Notes: generated by a model from the sequence alone, not told the origin. A stretch of 64,000 nt of DNA from Aphis gossypii (GCF_020184175.1 NC_065532.1:29512001-29576000), one strand, 5' to 3'; numbered from the stretch's first letter, positions 27,210-37,045 are shown. Program-made: numbers and translations.

Positions 27210-30200
27210 GTGATTTAATACTACATTTTATTTACACTAAACTCTGTTGTTCATATTATAAACCTATGGGACTTATAGATCTTTATAGATCTTGGTAGAC
27301 TCCGACCATTGAACTATATGATAACTGAAACGCTCACAGCTCATATGACTAGTATAAATAAAACTAAGACTGTAAGAAAGATATAGCGAATACTTTAGAT
27401 ATCTTTGATAAATGATAATACGCCGTATCATATATATTTTTCAATGCTTACCAGCGCCAACATAAATACGCTAAATTCGCTACTTTCAATTTCACAGCTC
27501 TTTTTATTGTGTTTTTTTTTTATATAATTTTTGCTAATTTCCATTTTCTTTTGAAACAATTGGAACGGTTAATTTTTCCAGCGCTTTTAATTGCTCTAGT
27601 ACAAGTAACAAGTGATGTAAAAAATGATTTAATATTTCACGTTACTAGTTAGTATTAATGCTAATTGTTCTTGATTATTTCATAATTTTAATTGTTTTAC
27701 TATAAATTTATGTTATAGGTATTTATATAATTAATAATCTTTAGTAATTATCATTAGTAGTCTAAGAAATAAGTAAGAAATTCGAGTGTCCTGTAGCATA
27801 TTCCTTTATTAATAAAAGTAACTGCACAAAGTCAGTGGGTACTTGCCGTTATTTTAGCCCTTTATGAAGCTGGACTGTAGTTAGAACTTTAACTAGGGAT
27901 GGAACAAGTACAAATTTAAAAACATTAAAATTTAGGTTGCTGTTTAGATTCTTACACCAGCGATAGTTAATAATAAAAGATACAAATCATATCTACAGGC
28001 CAAAGTCGTTGTCCGTACATTATTATATTATGTATAATATCATATTATAATAATATTATACGTAATAATAATACACCTAATATTATTATGTATTCGCTAC
28101 CTATCTTTTTTTAACATGTTCGCTCGGGCAACACTGCTTGGTGAACGTTCAACTTATGTGTGGTTCTCGTAATCACCAATTTCCCGTACTGTCGTCTGAT
28201 TTCCAACTAGGTACCACTCCACTGGGAGAGAAGACCGCACACGTCTGCTCTTGGAGAATGGTTGTAGTATCATGTGTATAGAGAACGGTAAATACATAGA
28301 TAAATAGATCACATGATCTTCCCACTGCCCACTTGTGATAAGCATTGACCAAGATCTTGAGGTCGTTTCAGTGAATAATACGAAAAAAAATTTTAGACCT
28401 ATGTAAAATATAAAGATGTATATAAACCCCCCCCCCCCCAAAAAAAAAAAAAAATATAATTATTTCCTTTCAGTGCAATAAATGTATGTGTGCATGTGAT
28501 ACAGAAATAAATAGTATATTAATAGTATACAATAATATACTTACATATTTGGGTGATACGTCACCCAAATCCCCCCCCCCCGTAATTATACCACTAAAAT
28601 GGTTCTATGAGTTACATTTGAGTGTAAAACGAATCAACTAATTATGAAGTACTTGTTAAAATACAACTTGAAATAATTCCTTTTTTTTCATAATATATTA
28701 GTAAAATTCTTCTTTTTTTTTTTGAGATTATAATTAGTGTTACTGTGGTAAAAATATTAAATATCTATTGAATCATATTTTAATATTGCTTGTCAAAATT
28801 GTATTTTATTATTTTTGAAATCGTGACTCATTTTTATTATGACTATATATAGTATTGCATATGTAATAAACATGCAATAATACAGTATAATAAACTTTAT
28901 ACGAATGTACCTTTTGCGTACACCGACAACGAGCCGTATTTGAAGATTCTATTGTTATGGAAAAGTCTACAAAGACTACAAATATTATTCCTTTTACTAA
29001 ACTACTATAATCCCTACATTTTTCATATTCGATTTGACACAAAAATAATATTTATTATTTTCATTTTCAGGTGGAGTGTTTGTCACTGATTGTTCAAACG
29101 CATCATATACATTTTTAATGAACATTAACACATTGGAATGGGATAAACGATTATTAAAACTGTTTGGTATTTCTGCAAAGTCTCTAGCGACAATAAAAAC
29201 TAGTTCTGAAGTGTACGGAAATATTTCTGGAGGATACCTCGATAAGACGCCAATATCTTGTATCATTGGAAACTGCCAAGCCGCTTTAATTGGTCAAAAA
29301 TGCTTTCGACGAGGTCTTACAAAAGGTATACTTGACAAAAATGGTTCAATTTTCACGATCACCGGGGAAAATAAAGTATTCTCCAGAAATGGATTAGTCA
29401 CAACGATTGCTTATCGATTGGATTCGAGACCGATATTTGCATTAGAAGGCCCAATCGCTTCAGTAGGACATACCATAGAATGGGTAAAAGAATGTTTGAA
29501 TGTCAGAGAAAATGAATGCTTGGCTGTTAAGAAAAAAGACAAATTTCAAAATGAAGTTTACTTGATACCTGCTTTTAATGGTAACAATTGATTTTGATTT
29601 ACAAAAATAAGTTAATAGAATGATTTGCTACATTGGTTAAGTGTAAAATAATTTAAATTAAATTAAGTTAAAATATTTTAAATTTAGAACTCTAAAAGTA
29701 GAAGTTTAAAAATACTCATTTGATCTATTATATTTATTTTTTCATATTATTTTTTTTTCATTATTATTGAACATTATTTCTTAATTTAAATCAAACTATT
29801 ATTATTTATTATTATGTTCTTTGTATGTAAATTAAAAAATTTAATTATATAGGTTTGTATGCTCCACATTGGCGACATGAAGCTCGAAGTATTCTAATTG
29901 GAGCTAATGAATATACTATAAATAATGATATATTAAAAGCAGCCATGGAATCTGTATGTTTTCAAGTTCAGGATATTGTTGAAGCTATAAATGATGACCT
30001 AAAGATGTCTATAGATAAAATACAAATTGATGGTGACTTATCAGATAACACAATGGTCATGCAATGCCTATCTGATATAACAAACTCTAAAATTGAAATA
30101 GCTATATTCAAAAATATGTCTGCATTGGGTGCAGCAATGGCAGCTGGTTATGCACCTGAAATTAACGTCTGGAACGCTTTGTGTATGCCAGAAGACAATG

Positions 30201-30391
30201 GTGAAATTTATAATCCAAAAATAACGGCTGAAGAACGGAAAAATCGAATATTTGATTGGAAAAGAGCTATGCGGAGAAGTTATGACTGGATTGGTCATAA
30301 AAACAAATCGAATTATTTTGGAACGATACTTTCTATTACAAGTGGAGCAATTTTATTAGGAGGTTTATTTCTTATATTAAAAAAAAAATAA
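26624..30391 (+). CDS. GK: Glycerol kinase-like protein (FGGY family), three exons, probable pseudoenzyme
   Basis: Joined exons 26624-27209, 29071-29580 and 29853-30391 give 544 residues, the usual length of animal glycerol kinases, which phosphorylate glycerol with ATP to glycerol 3-phosphate. Seen: GWSEQDP (59-65), GVANQR (95-100), LWSDNRT (119-125), the FGGY signature 1 segment YFSAFKIKWLLNN (152-164), W-N-x-T-G-G (188-193), CQAALIGQ (264-271), ALEG (319-322), GLYAPHW (366-372) and ALGAAMAAG near the C-terminus. A hydrophobic stretch (TILSITSGAILLGGLFLIL) followed by KKK ends the protein, like the membrane-anchoring tail of some animal forms on the mitochondrial outer membrane. Odd: the N-terminal phosphate loop (normally D-Q-G-T) reads V-V-N-T at 24-27; the Glu after N-Q-R is Gly101; the catalytic Asp is Asn263; the Y-G-T-G loop is L-D-K-N (283-286); D-G-G is D-G-D. 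Family membership is certain; loss of activity is inferred. The ATG at 26624 has A at -3 and places the N-terminus as in homologues. Confidence 0.9.
28427..28453. repeat. C13-A14 homopolymer junction
   Basis: A run of C is followed directly by a run of A inside intron 1. It resembles a slippage-prone low-complexity junction, and the run lengths may be unreliable in the assembly. Confidence 0.75.
28547..28570. repeat. Perfect 10-bp stem hairpin beside a poly-C run
   Basis: ATTTGGGTGA, a TACG loop, then TCACCCAAAT form a perfect inverted repeat inside intron 1, immediately followed by an 11-base C run. It could fold in RNA or be the footprint of a small palindromic insertion. No function is assigned. 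Confidence 0.7.
29071..29580 (+). CDS. GK: Glycerol kinase-like gene, exon 2
   Basis: This exon encodes residues 196 (split codon) to 365 plus one base of codon 366. The acceptor is a good pyrimidine tract ending TTTTCAG at 29070, and the donor is G|GTAACA at 29581. It carries the linker region T-D-C-S-N-A-S (201-207), the block around Asn263 where active enzymes have the catalytic Asp, and the altered nucleotide loop L-D-K-N (283-286). Joining to exon 1 restores the family string G-G-V-F-V-T-D without a frame change, which confirms the splice pair. The first 189 bases of the exon plus 27 bases of intron recur inverted at 30953-31168. Confidence 0.9.
29581..29852 (+). other. Intron 2 of the glycerol kinase-like gene
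   Basis: This is a short phase-1 intron of 272 bp, GTAACA...TATATAG, AT-rich with T runs and nothing else recognisable. Removing it joins P-A-F-N to G-L-Y-A-P, exactly the family string. Confidence 0.85.
29853..30391 (+). CDS. GK: Glycerol kinase-like gene, exon 3 (terminal)
   Basis: This exon encodes residues 366 (split codon) to 544 and the TAA stop at 30389-30391. The acceptor is TATATAG at 29852. The exon opens with G-L-Y-A-P-H-W, a hallmark of glycerol kinase, and holds the FGGY signature 2 region from about residue 378, intact except for Ala where the pattern wants an aliphatic Leu/Ile/Val/Met. Gly-Gly of the adenine-site D-G-G is D-G-D (I-D-G-D-L-S-D). The last 20 or so residues are a hydrophobic helix with a lysine tail. 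An AATAAA overlaps the stop codon (30387-30392) and another lies near 30735; the latter is the more plausible poly(A) signal. GC is low (28% in 30001-30060). Confidence 0.9.
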
Positions 30392-30952
30392 ATTTTACGT
30401 ACATTTTAAATTTAAAATTCTTATCTGATAAGCCAATTAAATAATCTTATACAGGACACGTATGTGTATAAAATATACTATTATATTTTACATTCATTCA
30501 ACTTTATGTTTAGTCATCAACAGTGCAATATGATAAATTTCTGAATTTTATATCAAAACCAACAATCCTGATATATTAAATTTATCTTAAATACAACACG
30601 AGTTACAATCGTGTTTTTAGTTAACCGATGTTCACATCATGTAAAACGAAAATATATTATTTCTAAATTATGTATATGCCCATTCAAAAATAAGTATTTT
30701 ACTTCATTAATAGAGAGACAACGTATTTGTTTTAAATAAACCGCATTAGAATAAAAAAAAAACTAGGTAAATTAAATAAATTACAATTAAAATTCATAAA
30801 GATGATCCAAACTAGAATCACACACTCAAGTCATGTTTCTTTTTATAAAATTCAGTAGTTTCCATCATCTTAGAGCAAACTTGAAAAATCAAGCTAATGC
30901 ATGATTTTAACATTTTGTATGCGATTTTTTTTTTTTTTTTAATATAATAAAT
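30392..30952 (+). other. 3' flank / probable 3' UTR of the glycerol kinase-like gene
   Basis: AT-rich DNA between the stop codon and the inverted exon copy. It contains a candidate AATAAA near 30735 and a T16 run at 30925-30940 next to the end of the inverted copy. No gene is seen. Confidence 0.5.
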
Positions 30953-31168
30953 AAGATATTGGCGTCTTATCGAGGTATCCTCCAGAAATATTTCCGTACA
31001 CTTCAGAACTAGTTTTTATTGTCGCTAGAGACTTTGCAGAAATACCAAACAGTTTTAATAATCGTTTATCCCATTTCAATGTGTTAATGTTCATTAGAAA
31101 TGTATATGATGCGTTTGAACAATCAGTGACAAACACTTCACCTGAAAATGAAAATAATAAATATTATT
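30953..31168 (-). pseudogene. Inverted partial duplicate of glycerol kinase-like exon 2 with its splice acceptor
   Basis: The reverse complement of 30953-31168 matches 29044-29259 over 216 bp with no gaps and three substitutions, about 98.6% identity by my hand alignment. The copy includes 27 bases of intron 1 with the intact TTTTCAG acceptor and the first 189 bases of exon 2 (from residue 196 to I-S in the T-P-I-S stretch), with G-to-E and E-to-K changes among the substitutions. After the breakpoint the frame meets a stop within four codons. No donor, exon 1 or exon 3 copy accompanies it. It is a young truncated duplicate, or a local assembly artefact; 1693 bp separate it from the parent arm. 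Confidence 0.9.
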
Positions 31169-32688
31169 AAAATAAAAAGTACAATATTATTAAAAAACTA
31201 AATTATGTGAAAAATCTTATTTTAATTTTTTTTTTTATCATATTTATTAAGAATAAAAAAAGTTCTTTCACAAATCATCTTATATAATATTTTATTAATA
31301 TAATAACAACATTATTATCAATAATAAATGTTAGGCTACTACAGGTATGTATGTTAATATTATATACAAAACTAAATTCCATCAACATTAAAAAAAAAAA
31401 AAAAAACATAAGTAAGTACCTATATTACTAGGTATAGTACTTACCTGCGTGTATTTTATTTTACAATCATTATGGTGTAATTTTCATATGGAGCAAGTGT
31501 CAATAGATTGTAAAAACGCTTGGGAGAACTTATAATGGAAGCATTCATTTGTATAATGAATTGGGGAGAGAAGAAACGTTAACATTTCAATTAACGTAAA
31601 TCGTAAATGTTAAACTTTTATATTTTTGAAGGGTTAAAAAATATTTGTTGATATAAAATGTTCTTATAATCTTAGGTGTTAAATGTAATATTATTGAAAT
31701 ATTAACCCATAGACTTTATATTAATATACTACTAGACAGGAACTGTGTATAACAACAGCATTACAAGTGGCATAATTTCATCGCGCAGTGATGTAAGCCG
31801 TTTTGAACAGGTGTAATTATTATTGTAGAGTTTACTTATACACTAAACACATCGTATGTGCATAAAAAAAAAAAAAAAAAATATAGGTAATATTTTTGTA
31901 CATTTTTACTATGAGAAATATTTTTGAAAACAATAAATTGTGATATTAGGTAATAAATGAATAACTAATAAATCATTAATAATAATTGCAATATACAATA
32001 TAAATACACCCAGCTATATTAACTTGCGTACGAGTAATCGAGTAATCAAAAGCACTCTGTTTACTCGCGTTTTATATACTCATTGCTTATCTAGTAGTAT
32101 AAGGTCTAAGATTTAACTAAACACACATAACATAACCTTTGTTAAAATAATTAATAAACTTGGCGTAAATATACATTTTGACGCTAAAAATAATAATTTT
32201 ACATTATACTTATACCAATATTACTTAAAAATTGTCAGTTAAGTGTGTTTATATTGTTACAAACACTATATTATACATTATGCAGTGTATATTATTTTTT
32301 TTAGTTTATATATTTTACTATACCTACTTTTAAATATGTTAATAATAAGTGTTAATAAAAAGGTACACAATATAAAACAAACAAAATAAATGGTCTAAAA
32401 CAATAGAAGAATTAAATTGTGTACGATTAAGAATAACAAAATCTAGGTACAAAAATATTTTTTATCATAATACTATGGTTAATGAGTATAATAATAGTTA
32501 TAATTAGCTATGGTTAAGTTTATTGTAATAATAGTGAAAAAAAAGAAAAAAAGAAATAATATTATGTGATACTGCCTCTGCATCATAACACACTAAGCAG
32601 TACTCCATTTTTGTGAAAATCGAGTTTTTGGTGTCTATCGATAGATATTTTAACTCTATCGATTCCTGTAATAAAAATTTATATTTTA
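31169..32688. other. AT-rich spacer
   Basis: No gene recognised. It contains A18 and A17 runs (about 31390 and 31865) and a short direct motif ACGAGTAATCGAGTAATC at about 32030. It leads directly into the interspersed repeat. Confidence 0.5.
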
Positions 32689-34150
32689 AATTCTGAACGA
32701 AGTGATGAATGTATTGATTTCACAATGATGTGTGTTTTTTTTTTTGTTGTTTGTTTTTGTATCTGTGTACAGCATAACTAGCCGTAAAAATGCTTCAATT
32801 TCATACTTTGGGGGTGGTTTCCGAAAAGTGAACATCCTTGATGCATTATAGAAGGAAAAATTAAACATTTTCCAACAGTTTTCAAAAAAATCGAGAAAAA
32901 CAAAAACAAAATGACGGAAAAACTGGAATTTGTACTCAAAACCAGTTTTCGACCACATCGATTTTTTATATGGTTGTAACTCAAAAACTAATCGTTGTAC
33001 ATACTTGACATTTTCACTACATGTTTATATTATTATTATTGATATATGGCTAATTTTTAAAAATATTTTGATTTTTTTGAGCTATTTATAGACCACTGAA
33101 ATTTAGGATTTTTCTGAGACATTTTTTTGAAGTGTCGATAAAAAAATGTTTGATGGCCAAGAAAACTTGAAAATTTAATACAAGTTTTCTTATGAGTTGT
33201 TCTTATTGAAGTTAAAAAAAAAAATCGAAAATCGTTTGTCACAATTTTTTCTTTTTTATAAGCGTTTATAGTTTAAATTTTTACAAAATATATCGAAATC
33301 TCGAAAATTTTCAAGTAATTTTTAAGTTGAAAAATCATAAAATCATAAACATTTTTATGTTTATAAATGAGGATTGAAAATACAACAATTTTCCATAAGT
33401 TTTCCTTTATAAGAAGTTATAAAGAAAACTCGACGCATCATTAAAGGAAAAATTTTAAGTGCGTTAGAATTTTAAATTTTTACTAAATAGTGTAACGACA
33501 ATAATTTATTGTCAAACGATTTTAAAAATTTGTTATTATACAAAAAGTATAAGTCGTAGATACTTGAAAATTTCACCAGTTATTAAGATTGGCTTTTCTT
33601 TTACATGATTTGATTTTCAAAATATTTTGCCTTTTTTTGAGCTATTTATAGACAACTAACATTTTCAATTTTTCTAAGAATTTTTTTTTGAAGTGTTGAT
33701 AAAATTTTTTTGGTGAAGTCAAAATACTTGAAAAATTAATACAAAGTTTCTCATAAGTTATTTTTATGGTGATAAAAAAAAATGATAAGAATACGTAGGC
33801 ATAATTTTTTTATTAGCATTTGAAGTTACAATATTGACTAAAATTCTTCAAAATCATTAATATTTGCAAATTATTTTGTAGGTACCTATATAATTCATAA
33901 AAATTTTTATATAGGTAGTTAAAAGTTGAAAATGTAATACAAGATTTACCATAAATTTAGATTACAATAATTATAAAAGAACTTAAATTTTAGTGCGTTC
34001 AAGCCATTAAAATATAAATCACCTTTTTTACCAACCACTGGAAATTATATCCTAGGCTAACAAATCATCTTCGTTCAGAATCGTTTTTCGTATATAATGA
34101 TACCTATCATTGGATTCAAATTTAACACTCCTATAATATATAATTATAGT
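32689..34150. mobile_element. Interspersed non-coding repeat, longest copy, with TTCTGAACGAAG ends
   Basis: The stretch starts TTCTGAACGAAGTGATGAAT. Near 34068-34083 it shows ATCTTCGTTCAGAA, the inverse of that start, giving short terminal inverted repeats about 1.39 kb apart. Similarity to other copies continues past this to about 34140 (TTCAAATTTAACAC). The interior is homologous to 58729-59190 and 59755-60700, with shared landmarks GGGGTGGTTTCCGA, GAGCTATTTATAGAC and TACTTGA-A-TTTCACC. No transposase frame is present; the 90-codon minus-strand frame at 32686-32958 is not preserved in the other copies. It is best described as a non-autonomous DNA transposon-like repeat of unknown superfamily. 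Confidence 0.65.
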
Positions 34151-35294
34151 GATCTACACGGCACCTAATGTATAACACAGTAGTTCCCACTTACTCGCTT
34201 TTTTCTCATTAGAAATGCATATAAATTGAAAAGAAAATAACAGAAAAGGTAGTATGTACATGAATTTATTAAAATGAGAAGCAAATAAGCAGTACCTATG
34301 TCCATATACTAGAACAAAAAGCAGTAATTACCAGTAAGTGATTTGGAGTTACTGTTTTTCTCCCTAGTTATTATTGTATTCACAAAGCAGTGTGTCAAAT
34401 AAAATTAGAATTTCTGGTTTAATATTTACATTAATCCAAAAACAGGATTAATATTTAAACTACAATATTACAGGCCTAAAGATAGCTTTATAAGGTATAA
34501 TATATTATTAATTAAAAAAAAAACCCAATTTAATCTTAGTAATGCGTCATTATATTTTCAAAGTGTTACATTTTTCTATATTTAAGTTATTAATTGTTAT
34601 GAATTTGTGTAAAGAAATCCTAAAAATAAATAACAGGTTGTTAAAAATGGTTTCTAAGAAAAACCTATATTGAATATAAGAATAAATCATCCCAACATAC
34701 AATTTAAACAGGCTATGATGCCCATGATCATAGGGCATTAGGCAGTTGTAACCCCAAATAAAAGTTTACTTACTGCTTTTTTTCTTCTGACTTATATAAG
34801 ACAATATGCAGTAAGTCCATTTAAACCCATAAAAATTATCAAACAACTTTTTTTTTGTGTTCAATATTTTCCTCATAAAAAATACCATAACATACCATCT
34901 TTTTTATGTTTAAAAATATTATTTTTACCCCACGGCCTAATTTAGTGTCGAAAACTGTTTTATCCTTTCCTGAAAACTACGATTTTTGGAGTTACTGTTT
35001 AGTGGCTTATGACGGCAGGGCTTACATTATAACATTATACACTTGTAGGAGTGATCATTGTTGTTAAAGATAGTTTGAAGGAATAAAAAAGTAACGATTT
35101 GTAATATCAAACACTAAAGATAATATTCGACATAGAAAACAAATAGCATAGATATTACAAAATAAAATTAATGTTGTTAAATTATATTAGATTCCTTGGG
35201 GAAATAATTAATGTATTAGTTTTACAAAGTCTGTATTAGTATTATTATTTTTATTTCTGTCATTTATAATATATAGAACATTATAAATTTAATA
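34151..35294. other. Spacer with an internally recurring motif
   Basis: GGAGTTACTGTTT occurs at about 34347 and again at 34988, and ACTTACT-GC-TTTTTT-CT at about 34192 and 34767, with GCAGTAA variants between. This suggests an old, internally repetitive insertion. No gene is recognised. Confidence 0.35.
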
Positions 35295-35302
35295 ATTCTA
35301 TC

Positions 35303-35541
35303 CAGTGCCGGATTTACCTCTTCAGCCGCCCTACGCTATTAGGAAAATGCCGCCTCAAAATCATACAATCATTTTTTTAAAACCAATACGAGCTTCATAT
35401 ATGACCCAATGGTCGACGTGGCCAAGAAAGCGATAATAAAAAAGTAAAATAATTTTTTATCTGTTTATAGAGACGAAACAGGAGAAAAAAATTGCCGCCC
35501 TAGGCTATAGCCTAGTTAGCCTAATGGTAAATCCGGCACTG
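35303..35541. mobile_element. hAT-type MITE, 239 bp, with 8-bp target-site duplication
   Basis: The ends are a perfect 16-bp inverted repeat, CAGTGCCGGATTTACC and GGTAAATCCGGCACTG. The element is flanked by identical 8-bp direct repeats ATTCTATC (35295-35302 and 35542-35549). Eight-base duplications and CAGTG ends are typical of hAT transposons. The interior (GCCGCC, GGGCGGCA-like blocks near both ends) has no coding capacity, so mobilisation needed a transposase from elsewhere. The intact ends and duplication indicate a fairly recent insertion. Confidence 0.9.
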
Positions 35542-35609
35542 ATTCTATCTAAGAGCGAATTGCATCTAGTTGTGACATTGGATTTACATTCGACTTACTT
35601 TTAAAAATA

Positions 35610-35820
35610 ATTAGGAAAGAAAAACAAGAAAACTAGAATATTTACAACAGTTTTCAACAAAATTAATTTTTTTTTATAATTAACTAGAGAATGAATGACC
35701 ATAAATACTTGACATTTTTTATTACTGAACACTTACAATTACTTACCAACAGTTTTTTTTTTTATACATGATATAATTTTAAAAATATTTTAGTTTTTTT
35801 ACATACCTTTTATACACTTT
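35610..35820. repeat. Internal fragment of the 32.7-kb interspersed repeat
   Basis: The order GAAAAACAAGAAAA, ACAGTTTTCAACAAAA, AATACTTGACATTTT, TTTATACATGAT, AAAATATTTTAG follows that in 32880-33640 with deletions. Both ends are missing. Confidence 0.45.
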
Positions 35821-35824
35821 AAAA

Positions 35825-35935
35825 ATTTTCTATAATGGAATCGCTTAGGACCATTAAATTTTTCCGTTATATGGAGGATTCTGTTTTAAATAGTATCCGT
35901 TATAAAGAGGATTTATTGTGTACAGTAAAAACCAC
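35825..35935. mobile_element. Tigger/pogo-like terminal sequence
   Basis: Two related units, TTCCGTTATATGGAGGATTC and ATCCGTTATAAAGAGGATTT, lie 20 bp apart and end at GTGTACAGTA. Repeated C-C-G-T-T-A-T-A...G-A-G-G units ending in TACAGTA are characteristic of Tigger-type ends. It belongs with the transposase relic just downstream. Confidence 0.5.
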
Positions 35936-36088
35936 TTATTAGAAATATAAATAGGTAATTAATACAATCGCGTTATGGGAACAAAATATCTTTGAACGGA
36001 TCGACCATAATATAAAAACATTGAAAATTAATTCGATTATTCAAAACATCCGTCGGTTATTTGAAACAGTTAGAATTTAACGTTATAG

Positions 36089-36325
36089 AAAAAAAAAAAT
36101 AATATTCTTGATGTTATTCATCTAGAAAAGGAAGCGTGGAATAAAGTACGTGCGAAGACAAATATAAGTTGTTTTTGTCACAGTAGATTCAAAACAAATG
36201 ACAAAACAGGCGATGAACACGAACAAAAAACAAGTCAATCTCTAGAAAAAAGTCTATGGAAATTGGATTGGTGTAGACTCAAACCTCGATATTACAAAAG
36301 TTTCTACAAAAAAAGAGATCTGTAA
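36089..36325 (+). pseudogene. pogo/Tigger transposase C-terminal relic
   Basis: The frame is open for 78 codons without ATG. It contains N-I-L-D-V-I-H-L-E-K-E-A-W-N-K-V and then C-F-C-H-S-R-F-K-T-N-D. In Tigger/jerky-like DDE transposases this corresponds to the conserved stretch after the catalytic core (I-x-E-A-W-x-x-V-x-x-x-T-I-x-N-C-F-x-x-A-G-F). The DDE core itself is absent and the frame ends in TAA at 36323. ACTCAAACCTCGATATTAC at about 36269 resembles an end of the same superfamily. It is a dead fragment. Confidence 0.65.
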
Positions 36326-36624
36326 TGTGGTTTTAAGCAGCATTATTCTTACAAAACCATGTTCATTAAGTTATTAAACGCAAGAAAATAGACATCGATA
36401 ACTAGACATTTAAAAAAATGTAATAATATAAATTATAAATTGTTATAAAATATATATAAGCACAGTGTGTTATTTAATATGTAAAAAATAATTTCATACT
36501 TTTTTGTTCATAGTATGTATAATGTATATATAAATAAAGATTAATAAATAAATTAATCGCTTTTTAGAAAAATAGACTGATATATTTTACTGAACACGTA
36601 AAATAATTGTAAATCTTTTTTATT

Positions 36625-37045
36625 TTACATTCTGAATAGTGAATTTTTTGAGCAAAGAAGGTATTGATTTTATAATGGTTTGATAAAATTTTTTCTTAAT
36701 GTTATGTTTAGGAGTATAACAAATAGTTCGATTTTCATATTTGAAAGTTATTTAAAATTTTTAAATTTATTTACACCTATCTAAGTGACGTCTGTATTGG
36801 CTTATAACTTAGAACAATTATATAATATGATTTATTAAGTGTTGGTTATTATAAAGAACATGATGTGTTCTTTTCATTAAAAATAGTAATTTATCAACTT
36901 AACGTATTACTGGTAGAAAAATAAATCATTCATAATTATATAAATACTAAAATGCGTCTTATCTGCTATTGCTTAGAATATATTTTGTATGGAATGAATT
37001 ATTCAAATTTAACACATACATCGCAGTGCCTTACTAAATGACAAG
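36625..37045. repeat. Shortened copy of the interspersed repeat
   Basis: It begins ACATTCTGAATAGTGAATTT and TATTGATTTTATAATGGTTT, like the start of the 32.7-kb copy. It ends with GCTTAGAATATATTTTGTAT and ATTCAAATTTAACACATACA, like the distal part there and at 15.8 kb. The middle kilobase is missing, so this is an internally deleted copy of about 420 bp. Confidence 0.55.

Larger units (their letters stand above)
27210..29070 (+). other. Intron 1 of the glycerol kinase-like gene
   Basis: This is a phase-1 intron of 1861 bp, GTGATT...TTTTCAG. It contains a moderately GC-rich block (28120-28370), a C13/A14 homopolymer junction (28427-28453), a 10-bp perfect hairpin (28547-28570) and an 11-base C run (28571-28581). 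A 95-codon open frame on the minus strand (28154-28441) has no recognisable domain and is not called as a gene. Confidence 0.8.

Noticed and set aside
28154..28441. 95-codon minus-strand frame in intron 1
   Set aside because: Its N-terminal part is translated C and A homopolymers; the rest shows no domain and no splice context.
29855..30391. Exon 3 as a free-standing gene starting at 29855
   Set aside because: The first codon is TTG and the sequence begins mid-domain (L-Y-A-P-H-W); it is exon 3 of the spliced gene.
30939..31136. 65-codon minus-strand frame as a second glycerol kinase gene
   Set aside because: It is the truncated inverted exon copy; it lacks exons 1 and 3, any donor and an ATG, and stops right after the breakpoint.
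32686..33242. Minus-strand frames of 61-90 codons inside the interspersed repeat
   Set aside because: The same region in the 58.7-kb copy has stops and shifts in that frame, so it is not maintained as protein.
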